Below, piece after piece: positions 8,353-15,598 of a stretch of 64,000 bases of DNA. The notes under the pieces were generated by a model. It had not been told where the DNA came from. It did not search any database and was given only the letters and a program-made list of their open reading frames with translations. The position numbers were made by a program, and so were the translations under genes. This stretch comes from Bdellovibrio bacteriovorus (GTDB taxonomy: Bacteria > Bdellovibrionota > Bdellovibrionia > Bdellovibrionales > Bdellovibrionaceae). The DNA is taken from contig NZ_LUKD01000001.1 in NCBI RefSeq assembly GCF_001592745.1, forward strand, positions 1,891,786 through 1,955,785, given 5' to 3'. Numbering within the stretch: position 1 is the stretch's first letter; every line of letters starts with the position of its first letter.

Positions 8353-8573
8353 TTTGCTGGATTCGATGTTCGTTTCTTCGAATAATTCTAAAAAACTGGG
8401 ATGAACTGTATTTCGTGATGACGAGGGATTTGTTTTATTTTGGAATCTATTGGGACGTTCGGTGTTTTGGGATCTGGGCTTCGCCGTGATTTCGTTTGTG
8501 GTGGATTTTTAGATTTTCACTTGATGGTTGAAAGTTTATGGGTCCCAATTATTTCATGTTCTAACGCAAATGC

Positions 8574-8594
8574 TTACTGCCACGGTGGCAGTAA
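8574..8594. repeat. 21-bp palindrome, copy 1
   Basis: Perfect dyad: arms TTACTGCCAC and GTGGCAGTAA around a single G. First of three related palindromes spaced 107 and 91 bp apart. Either a dimeric-protein site or a hairpin-forming repeat. Confidence 0.8.
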
Positions 8595-8680
8595 AAGGTG
8601 GTTATCATCCACGTTGTTTCGTTCGCTTCCCATTAATTAATCTAATCAAACAGAAGTACGATAATCATGGAGCTCAATTT

Positions 8681-8701
8681 TTACTTCCACCGTGGAAGTA
8701 A
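8681..8701. repeat. 21-bp palindrome, copy 2
   Basis: Perfect dyad: arms TTACTTCCAC and GTGGAAGTAA around a single C. Relative to copy 1, one base of each arm has changed together (G to T, C to A), so the symmetry is kept. Confidence 0.8.
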
Positions 8702-8771
8702 ACAGCTAAGACGCTTCCTTTTTTCGAAGGCACGGTAACATTGATTTGCGGTTTTGAAGTGACGCACTTGC

Positions 8772-8792
8772 TTACCGCCACCGTGGCAGTAA
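8772..8792. repeat. 21-bp palindrome, copy 3
   Basis: Arms TTACCGCCAC and GTGGCAGTAA around a single C; one mismatched pair (C opposite A). Same right arm as copy 1. Confidence 0.75.
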
Positions 8793-8927
8793 CTTAGTCT
8801 CTTCGTTGATTAAATTTTGGGAGTCGTGAAGTTAGGCTGCTTTGCCGTTCACTCGGAGTTGATTAGTTTAGTGAGTGTTGGACTTGGACTTTTCCCTAGG
8901 TTTTTTTGAAACTCACTTCCAAAATAA

Positions 8928-8951
8928 AAAAGGCACCCGAAGGTGCCTTTT
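8928..8951 (-). terminator. Terminator of the 8975-9358 gene
   Basis: GGCACC (8932-8937) pairs with GGTGCC (8942-8947) around CGAA and is flanked by A and T runs. On the minus strand it lies 24 bases after the stop codon and is followed by a run of T. Confidence 0.88.
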
Positions 8952-8974
8952 CAACTCTCCATTTTTCTTTCTAA

Positions 8975-9358
8975 TTACTTAGAGCAAGAAAGTGGGTAGA
9001 TGTTGCCGTTAGCTGCTAGGAAGCCGCCGAATGAACCGTCTGCTTCTTTACCAATAGCTAGGAAACCTGTGTTTTTGATAACGCCGTCTTCTTGAGCTGA
9101 CTTGTCAGTCAAAGCTAGAAGTTGCAAGAAACCGTTGTTCAATTGCTCTGTTACTGCGCCTTTGTCCATTTGAGAGAAGAAAATCGATTGTTTTGATTTT
9201 TCGCTCAAAGAAACAGTTACGAAGTCTGCTGATTGGTCGTCAGCTAGGTCGATGTTCATAGATACGAATTTGCTCTCTGGAACTGCGCAGTTGAAAAGAG
9301 TTTCAGCCATTGCAGAAGAACCCATAAGAACCAAAGCTGCTACGATAAGTGATTTCAT
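8975..9358 (-). CDS. Small secreted protein of unknown function
   Basis: 127 residues with signal peptide MKSLIVAALVLMGSSAMA and a mature domain with one cysteine near each end (FNCAVPE and LSCSK), probably a disulfide. A near-perfect AGGAGG precedes the ATG. Ribosomal-type codon use and its own strong terminator point to an abundant monocistronic product in the periplasm or released from the cell. No family recognised. Confidence 0.75.
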   Translation of the reverse strand: MKSLIVAALVLMGSSAMAETLFNCAVPESKFVSMNIDLADDQSADFVTVSLSEKSKQSIFFSQMDKGAVTEQLNNGFLQLLALTDKSAQEDGVIKNTGFLAIGKEADGSFGGFLAANGNIYPLSCSK

Positions 9359-9580
9359 TAAAACCCTCCTAAGGTTGTTGCGTAGGGGAGGCTATTTCAC
9401 CCACGCGGGGCAGGCAATGCAAATGCAACGCACTATCGGCTCTCGGCGTGGATGATCCGCTCCGGCAAAGTGACCGCAAGTTTCTAGCACAAGGTCTGAG
9501 CTTCCAGGATTTAATGTCTCTCACAGTACTAATTAGTTTATTCTTTAACAATCTACAGCAATTCAAAAGAGGGACGTTTC

Positions 9581-11428
9581 GTGAAACTGGTTATTGCATC
9601 ACTGATTTGCAGCTTAGGTTTTTCGCATTTTGCCTTTGCACAAGAAGCACCAAAGACTGAAGCCGTAAATAAAGAAGAACCGAAAAAAGAAGAAGCTTCA
9701 GCAGCAACGACCACGGATAAAAAAGCGACAGAGTTCGATAAACCTCTTTTCTTTTCCGTTATTGATCAAGAACTTAAAATCAAAAACCCGCGCGTTGATT
9801 TCGATTTGCAAAAGTCTAAAGGGCAGGAACTCGATATCAACGGAGTTACTTTTAACAACAATTCTTTCACCGCGAAACTTGAAGAAGACAGCTTGAATTT
9901 TACTTGGGACACGGAGCTTGTTTCCGGCGGAGACATCTCGGTCATCAACGAGCAAGGTAAAGAACTTTGGAAAAAAGCCGCGAAAGGAAATGGCACTTGG
10001 TCCTTCAAAGGTGTTCGTGGATCTGATGGCCCTCAATGGAAAGACGGCGAAAGATTTCACTTTTGTATTCGCTCGGAAGTAGGCCGCGGATATTCAGGTA
10101 TGTGCACTCAAAACTACGCCGTGGAAGTCAAAGAGTCTGGCATTCAGTTGGGACTTGCGAAATCATCAACGACCCCGCGTGTGATTTTCCAAAACGATGA
10201 AAAGAAACTTAAAGGTGGAGAAGAAGTGGCTGTTGGAACTCCTGTGCAGTTTCTGGCTACTTTAAGTACGAATGCGACCTATGAATTCGTTTCTGAACCC
10301 GTGGCTCCCATCGTGAAAGATATGATCGAATCTGAAAAGAAAGATCATGTCACTATCACGGGAGAACTGCCGAAGCCTTTGAAAGCAGAATCAAAAATGA
10401 TCTCTGGCAATGACTATGGCAAGATCACGCAAATTCTTGGCTTTGAAAGTACGATCGCTGAAGCGCGTGATCTATGGGCGGCAGATTTTCCGGTAAAAAA
10501 GTCTCGTTTGGTGATCCCGGGTAAGTCGGGCGGTATCTTCAGTTACGAATTGGAGATTCAGAATCCTCCGCGCCAACAAGACCGCCGTTTTATTTCTGAC
10601 AGAGCGATCAAAGGAACCTACAGATCCAAAGATCAAATGCAGGTGCGTGACTCTGCCGACAATATTCAGACGTGGGAATTTGAAACTCCTCAGAAATTTG
10701 CAAGCAACACAGTCTATCTGGATGTGCAGGGTGAAAAGGCTACTCACAGGTCTTATCTGGAAATTTATCGTGCGGGCGCAGGTGAAGCGAGCTTGCGTCT
10801 GACAGGGGTTGTGACTACGGATGGCGATTTCGTTGTATTAGGCGAAGGTCACGTGTCGTGGTGGTTCAATGATATTTTCGGAGCGCAAAACTATTGGCTT
10901 TCAAAACAAAGATGGGGTGTGAGCGCACGCTACTTTACGTCTTTAACTCAATTGCCGGCCACGGACGAATCCGGTGCCAGTGAAGATGTTGATTTGAAAG
11001 TGGCCGAAGCGGATCTTCGTTATAGATTTACTCCGGGACTGTGGGAAAAAGATGAGACTGTCGGAGCGATTGTTGCGTACGAGGCGATGACCTTAGGTGA
11101 CGCCAATGTTCCGAAGTTGGGTGTCGGGCTTTTTTGGGCTCGTTCGATGCCTAAATCCATTGATACTTGGTTCAGTAAACTTCCATTCATGAACTACCCA
11201 AAGTGGGTGGATATGGAATTTATCAAATACGTGTCGTCTACGGACAGCGATATCACGTTGGGCGATGACTACGTTCTTAACTTCCACGGCAAAGTTTTGT
11301 GGACTCCGAGCTTTTTCGGAGAAGCCGGCTTTGGTTTAAAGAACTACTACTTTGAAAAGAACTCTGACGGCAGCGGTGCTAAATTAACGACTTTTTACGG
11401 AACTGTAGGTTTAGGTATTAATTTTTAG
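9581..11428 (+). CDS. Large secreted/outer-membrane protein of unknown family
   Basis: 615 residues from GTG, preceded by GAGGGA. Signal peptide MKLVIASLICSLGFSHFAFA, then a Lys/Glu/Ala-rich linker (about 21-55), a region of beta-type repeats (about 60-400) with two cysteines (HFCIRSE, MCTQNY), and a C-terminal half rich in barrel-like strands (WGVSARYFTSL, LRYRFTPGLW) ending in GTVGLGINF, a terminal phenylalanine as in outer-membrane proteins. The likely role is envelope structure or surface display. The hybrid kinase at 11448 begins only 19 bp downstream, so the two may be cotranscribed, and this protein could be an input or target of that kinase. Confidence 0.7.
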   Translation: MKLVIASLICSLGFSHFAFAQEAPKTEAVNKEEPKKEEASAATTTDKKATEFDKPLFFSVIDQELKIKNPRVDFDLQKSKGQELDINGVTFNNNSFTAKLEEDSLNFTWDTELVSGGDISVINEQGKELWKKAAKGNGTWSFKGVRGSDGPQWKDGERFHFCIRSEVGRGYSGMCTQNYAVEVKESGIQLGLAKSSTTPRVIFQNDEKKLKGGEEVAVGTPVQFLATLSTNATYEFVSEPVAPIVKDMIESEKKDHVTITGELPKPLKAESKMISGNDYGKITQILGFESTIAEARDLWAADFPVKKSRLVIPGKSGGIFSYELEIQNPPRQQDRRFISDRAIKGTYRSKDQMQVRDSADNIQTWEFETPQKFASNTVYLDVQGEKATHRSYLEIYRAGAGEASLRLTGVVTTDGDFVVLGEGHVSWWFNDIFGAQNYWLSKQRWGVSARYFTSLTQLPATDESGASEDVDLKVAEADLRYRFTPGLWEKDETVGAIVAYEAMTLGDANVPKLGVGLFWARSMPKSIDTWFSKLPFMNYPKWVDMEFIKYVSSTDSDITLGDDYVLNFHGKVLWTPSFFGEAGFGLKNYYFEKNSDGSGAKLTTFYGTVGLGINF

Positions 11429-11447
11429 ATTTTCTGTTTAAAGGTGC

Positions 11448-13745
11448 ATGAAGAAAAAGCTGACTCTTGTCCATATTTTCTTGCTCAATCAGCTGACAAC
11501 GACACTGGTTCTGTTGCTAGTGATCGTCGTATATGGCACTCATTTATTTATTTCAGAGCAGCGTGCGATCCGCGAAAGAATGGATCCTGCTTTAAGTCGC
11601 GAAGTTGAAAGAACCAATAACGAAATCTCCAGCCTTGAAGCCAATGTGCAGCGGCTAAAAAGTATCGTGGATCTTTTTGAGGTGATGCCACCGTCCATAA
11701 GAGTCGAAAAGTTTCGCAGCTTTGCGGCGATGACGATTGCTCCGCATTCAACACAATTCAATGCCTATTTTGCTTTAGGACCTGAACTTGCAAAAAAGTA
11801 TTTCGGAAAAAGTTCCTACGTCTATGTAGTTCTTCGTGATTACTCTTTATTTGCGAACACTCGTTACAATGACCCCCAGTATTTCATTCATGAAGAATTC
11901 CTGGCACCGGGCTACAACACGGACCCCGACATGCAGTGGTGGCACATGAACGAAAAAAATGTCGGAATTAATTTTTCAGATTTCTATTTCGACAAAGGCT
12001 ACATGGAAAAAGTCATGTTCAGCACGACCACCGGCACTTACAAGGACGGCAAGTTAGTGGCTGTTGTGGGAATTGATACCTTGGCCGGAGACATTGCACA
12101 CCGTTTAGGTGCATTTCGACTGGGCGAAACTGGCGGAGTAATCATCGTCGATAATCATGGTCGCCCTGTTTTACCTTTGATTGCACGCGATCTACCCTTA
12201 ATAGATTTCAAATACCTAAGAGCTTTTAGCCGAGACGAGTTTAAGAAACTGCCGACGCTTTCACAGAAAGTATTTAATATTCAAGGAGCAAAGCTTCAGG
12301 ATTTTGCCGGTGCCGATGGCAAAACATATATCACCTACTCTAAGCCCATCAAAGGTCGTCCTTGGCATATGGTGATCTATCAAGAAAAGTCCGAAGCCTA
12401 TTCAGGACTTTATTTCCGGATGTTCTTCTTTGGCTTTGTTGCCATGGCGGCGTACTTTCTGCTGACGCTCATGGTGTGGTTGACCGGAAAGTACGTTGTC
12501 AATCAGGACAAAGTGGTCTTAAAGGAACTGCTAGAATCCCGTGATAAGGCAGAAGCGGCGACAAAAACGAAGTCTTTGTTCTTGTCGACGATGAGCCATG
12601 AGATTCGCACACCTTTAAACTCAATGCTCGGCTCTTCCGAATTGTTGGCCGAAACTCCGCTGACCTTAGAGCAAAATGAGCTTCTGCGCTCTTTGCAAAG
12701 TTCGGGAGAAACACTTTTAAGCATGCTCAACAATATCTTGGATTTTTCAAAGTTCGAGTCGGGGCGTATGCAGTTGGAAAAGCGCGAGTTTTTACTCAGT
12801 GATCTTGTGCGTGAAGTGGATGCCTTGGTTGCGACATCGATTCTTCGTAAAGGTTTAAAGTTCTATTTCCACGGACCCGAGCAGGATCGTTGGATTGTCG
12901 GTGATTCTTTGCGTTTAAAACAAGTTCTGATGAATCTGCTAGGAAATGCGGTGAAATTCACTGATCGCGGAAGTATCGAACTGACCATTCAGCCTTACCC
13001 CGGAAAAGACTCCGAATCAGAGTATTTTCTGTTTGAAGTGAAAGACACCGGATTAGGAATCGCAAAAGAAAATCTTCGTAAGATCTTCGATGAATTTGGT
13101 CAGGAGGATTCCTCAGTCACGCGTCGTTTTGGTGGGACGGGATTAGGTTTGAGTATTTCCAAAAAGATCGTACAGGAAATGGGTGGCGAACTGCACTGTG
13201 AAAGTGAACAGTACATGGGCTCACGCTTTTATTTCTCTGTGCAGATGCAAAGTCGAAAAGCCGAAAACTGGAATGTCCGGTGGACGACAAAAATGAGTGC
13301 CGCGCTGACGAAAGAAATCAAAAAGTCTGTTTCCGAAAATCAGCGTCGCATCCTTATTGTGGACGACATGGAAGAAAATCACACTCTTCTAAAAGCGTAC
13401 ATCCGCAAGTTAGATAATATCCACGCGGATTCCGCTTTTAATGGCTACGAGTGTTTAGAAAAATGGGAGCGTAACGACTACGATCTTATCTTCATGGATG
13501 TTCAGATGCCTGAAATGTCTGGTCTTGATACGATCCGCAAGCTGCGTGATCTGGAGCGAATTCAAGAGCGCAAAAGAACTCCCGTGATTGTTATCTCTGC
13601 CAACAGCTTTGCCGAAGATATCGAAAAGAGTCTGGCTGCCGGGGCGGACAATCACGCTGGTAAGCCGGTGCGCAAGCAAACCGTGATCGAATTGGTGCAA
13701 AAATACTGCGTTTCTGAAGCCGAAACGCCCTCTGTGAACTCTTAA
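11448..13745 (+). CDS. Cache-domain hybrid sensor histidine kinase
   Basis: 765 residues, AAAGGTG Shine-Dalgarno. Order of parts: transmembrane helix (about 10-32), periplasmic double Cache-like sensor (about 40-325; MQWWHMNEKN and KPIKGRPWHMVIYQEK are typical), second transmembrane helix (about 328-350), HisKA with the phospho-acceptor His384 in STMSHEIRTPLNS, HATPase with NLLGNAVKFTDRG, DTGLGI and GGTGLGLSISKKIV, then a C-terminal receiver with acceptor Asp684 in LIFMDVQMPEMSG and the late lysine in AGKPVRKQ. It senses a small periplasmic ligand and phosphorylates its own receiver. No partner output regulator lies next to it. Confidence 0.93.
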   Translation: MKKKLTLVHIFLLNQLTTTLVLLLVIVVYGTHLFISEQRAIRERMDPALSREVERTNNEISSLEANVQRLKSIVDLFEVMPPSIRVEKFRSFAAMTIAPHSTQFNAYFALGPELAKKYFGKSSYVYVVLRDYSLFANTRYNDPQYFIHEEFLAPGYNTDPDMQWWHMNEKNVGINFSDFYFDKGYMEKVMFSTTTGTYKDGKLVAVVGIDTLAGDIAHRLGAFRLGETGGVIIVDNHGRPVLPLIARDLPLIDFKYLRAFSRDEFKKLPTLSQKVFNIQGAKLQDFAGADGKTYITYSKPIKGRPWHMVIYQEKSEAYSGLYFRMFFFGFVAMAAYFLLTLMVWLTGKYVVNQDKVVLKELLESRDKAEAATKTKSLFLSTMSHEIRTPLNSMLGSSELLAETPLTLEQNELLRSLQSSGETLLSMLNNILDFSKFESGRMQLEKREFLLSDLVREVDALVATSILRKGLKFYFHGPEQDRWIVGDSLRLKQVLMNLLGNAVKFTDRGSIELTIQPYPGKDSESEYFLFEVKDTGLGIAKENLRKIFDEFGQEDSSVTRRFGGTGLGLSISKKIVQEMGGELHCESEQYMGSRFYFSVQMQSRKAENWNVRWTTKMSAALTKEIKKSVSENQRRILIVDDMEENHTLLKAYIRKLDNIHADSAFNGYECLEKWERNDYDLIFMDVQMPEMSGLDTIRKLRDLERIQERKRTPVIVISANSFAEDIEKSLAAGADNHAGKPVRKQTVIELVQKYCVSEAETPSVNS

Positions 13746-13752
13746 TACAGCG

Positions 13753-13780
13753 TTAAGTTTCTAACACCTTATCCCGATAT
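13753..13780 (+). promoter_or_regulatory. Sigma-28 (FliA)-like promoter
   Basis: TTAAGTTT (13753-13760), 12 bases, CCCGATAT (13773-13780). Compare the FliA consensus TAAAGTTT-N11-GCCGATAA. Transcription would start near 13788, leaving about 60 bases of leader before the lipoprotein GTG. Confidence 0.5.
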
Positions 13781-13848
13781 TACAAAGGCCTGGGGTCGGA
13801 ATGAATATTGCCTTTATTCATTACGAGACGGGGAAAAAGGGGGAATTT

Positions 13849-14433
13849 GTGAAAAGAGGTTTGGCACTCATCGGGATACTGTGTCTCGTATTGGGATTCC
13901 AGAACTGCAGTCAAAGCGCCTTGCAGGGACAGGGAGACTTGGCATCGACCGATGTTTCCATCAATATGCCTCCACAAATTTCTGAAGAAGAATCTTCCGT
14001 GGCAAAGGCCGTCACGTTCATCGAAATTCCTAATATCTCTGACGGACAAACTTCTGTGTCGGCAAAAGCCACTGAAGTAACCCCTTATCGTTTGGTGATC
14101 TCAACAGAATCTGGTTCTATTCAACTTGTCGATGATGCGAATAACGTTTTAGAAAAACGCTGTTTGAATTCAAGTAATCTTGATGAACTAAAAACCATCT
14201 TAAGCGGTTCCAGTATTTGTGAGGCCGAAGTGCAAAGTGATGATCAAGTGTGCTCGATGAAGTACAAGCCTTGGTATGCCGCACTTTACGTAAACGAAGA
14301 GCGCGTGAAGTTGGGTGAAGAAAAAGACTCTTGCGGTAAAGGCAGAAAAGATCTTTGCGGAGCTCTGACTGATGTCTTCCAAGCTTACGTAGCGCATGTA
14401 AAGCAGCATTGGAATGAAATGAACTGCGAATAG
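13849..14433 (+). CDS. Putative lipoprotein of unknown function
   Basis: 194 residues from the GTG at 13849, chosen because GGGGGA lies just upstream and a signal peptide follows at once (VKRGLALIGILCLVLGFQNCSQ). An ATG at 13801 would add 16 hydrophilic residues. The cleavage region LGFQNC does not match the standard lipobox at -3 to -1, but similar FQNC ends recur in Bdellovibrio-type lipoproteins. The mature part has a Ser/Glu-rich spacer, a compact middle and a C-terminal segment with several cysteines (SICEAE, QVCSMKYKPWYAALYV, DSCGKGRKDLCGAL, MNCE). Function unknown. Preceded by a FliA-like promoter and closed by a bidirectional terminator. Confidence 0.7.
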   Translation: MKRGLALIGILCLVLGFQNCSQSALQGQGDLASTDVSINMPPQISEEESSVAKAVTFIEIPNISDGQTSVSAKATEVTPYRLVISTESGSIQLVDDANNVLEKRCLNSSNLDELKTILSGSSICEAEVQSDDQVCSMKYKPWYAALYVNEERVKLGEEKDSCGKGRKDLCGALTDVFQAYVAHVKQHWNEMNCE

Positions 14434-14461
14434 TGATGAAATTCCCGCAAACCGATGCAAT

Positions 14462-14492
14462 AAAAACAGCTTCCCGATAGGAAGCTGTTTTT
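14462..14492. terminator. Bidirectional terminator
   Basis: Perfect 13-bp stem AAAAACAGCTTCC (14462-14474) and GGAAGCTGTTTTT (14480-14492), loop CGATA. It lies between converging genes and can serve both. Confidence 0.93.
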
Positions 14493-14501
14493 ATTTGTAG
14501 G

Positions 14502-15440
14502 CTATTTTGAACTCATACTTTTATCGATAATATCTTTATAAAACAGAAGGCTCTGCACTTCAGAAAAGGTGTTCGGAAATCCCTGAAGGGGATAACTCGG
14601 TGCCAGGCTTTTGCAGTTTCCACCCTTGGAATCACAGCTATTATATCGTTCGCATCCGTGAACGGGATCGGTGTAGGTGGAAATACCAGGATTTCCACCG
14701 ATAAGAACACCCACGATCTCATTTTTAGCATTAAAGACGGGACTGCCACTGTTGCCCGAGAAAGCATCTAAGTCTGTCAAAAACGAACGACTGCGATACT
14801 GCGGAAGAAAGACCTTAGCACTGTCTGTGTATTTTAGAGGAAGTCCCATCGGGAAACCCAGCATAGTGACAGGTTCATTCATTTTGACCGGACTGTTAGA
14901 TATCTTAAAAGGCATTCTATTTACGGTCGGGCGATCCAAGCGAATAAGGGCAAAGTCATGGTTTTCGCCCTTCTCACTGACCGTTGCATAGATGATTTCT
15001 TTGCACTTAAAGATCTTGTCGTTGGCGATCTTTGCGGGATTCACTTTTGAATCGTAGTCAAACATCCAAGTGTAGACTTCACAATACTGGTCAGTAACAC
15101 TGCGAATTTCACCAAAGGTCACGGCGCAGTGGCCGGCCGTGATCAGAAGATCTGGAGCAACTAAAAAGCCCGAGCAAGCGTAAGCGATACTTGTTTGGTT
15201 AGCAAAGCGTTCATCCCGGCACATGAAATCGCTCATTTTGTTAATATCTAAAGAAGAGTGACCATCTCCAAGATCGGTCCAAAGGCTGCTTAAGACACCG
15301 ACAGCAACAGAACGCGCGAGTGAATTCTTCGCAGGCACTTGCAAGATATCTTTACGATCATCACGTCCAAAGATATCGGCACAGGCAAATGCAGGAACGA
15401 TAAAAATGAAAGCCAATGCGACACGAGAAAGCAGTTTCAC
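14502..15440 (-). CDS. Secreted trypsin-like (S1) serine protease
   Basis: 312 residues, GTG start, signal peptide MKLLSRVALAFIFIVPAFA. The catalytic triad is intact: His in LLITAGHCAV, Asp in HDFALIRLDRP and Ser in FSGNSGSPVFN. Several cysteines can pair. The family hydrolyses peptide bonds in the periplasm or outside the cell; for a predator, prey-protein digestion is plausible but only inferred. The C-terminal part after the serine contains a Cys-rich insert (HGCERYNSCDSKGGNCK). Transcribed alone, away from alaS. Confidence 0.9.
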   Translation of the reverse strand: MKLLSRVALAFIFIVPAFACADIFGRDDRKDILQVPAKNSLARSVAVGVLSSLWTDLGDGHSSLDINKMSDFMCRDERFANQTSIAYACSGFLVAPDLLITAGHCAVTFGEIRSVTDQYCEVYTWMFDYDSKVNPAKIANDKIFKCKEIIYATVSEKGENHDFALIRLDRPTVNRMPFKISNSPVKMNEPVTMLGFPMGLPLKYTDSAKVFLPQYRSRSFLTDLDAFSGNSGSPVFNAKNEIVGVLIGGNPGISTYTDPVHGCERYNSCDSKGGNCKSLAPSYPLQGFPNTFSEVQSLLFYKDIIDKSMSSK

Positions 15441-15561
15441 GAGAAGGTTCCTATCCTAGTGAGAGCGTTCGAAAGGCGCACCTTACTAGAAATGGATTCT
15501 AAGATCCACCCAGTTGAATTTATTTCCCGTCATGAATTCATTTGGCTAATAGAGAGAGAAA

Positions 15562-15585
15562 TTAGGACCCCGAGTGGGGCCCTAA
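15562..15585 (-). terminator. Terminator after alaS
   Basis: On the minus strand TTAGGGCCCC pairs with GGGGTCCTAA (one G-U) around ACTC and is followed by TTTCTCTCTCT. It lies 13 bases past the alaS stop. Confidence 0.8.
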
Positions 15586-15598
15586 TATTAAAGATTCG

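Larger units (their letters stand above)
8147..8927. other. Gene-free gap holding repeats
   Basis: About 780 bases between the rpsI terminator and the terminator of the next minus-strand gene. No open frame here has a credible Shine-Dalgarno, codon use or protein pattern. It holds a 168-nt fold-back element at 8185-8352 and three dispersed 21-bp palindromes (8574, 8681, 8772), listed separately. The rest is unremarkable AT-rich sequence. Confidence 0.7.

Noticed and set aside
8440..8640. 66-codon plus-strand frame, and longer frames at 7972-8325 and 8145-8489, in the gap after rpsI
   Set aside because: No Shine-Dalgarno, Trp/Cys/Phe-rich nonsense-like translation, and they run through the fold-back element and rpsI itself.
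8574..8792. The three palindromes as LexA operators (TTAC...GTAA)
   Set aside because: The Bdellovibrio LexA site has a three-base spacer; here the spacer is 13, and no gene start is nearby.
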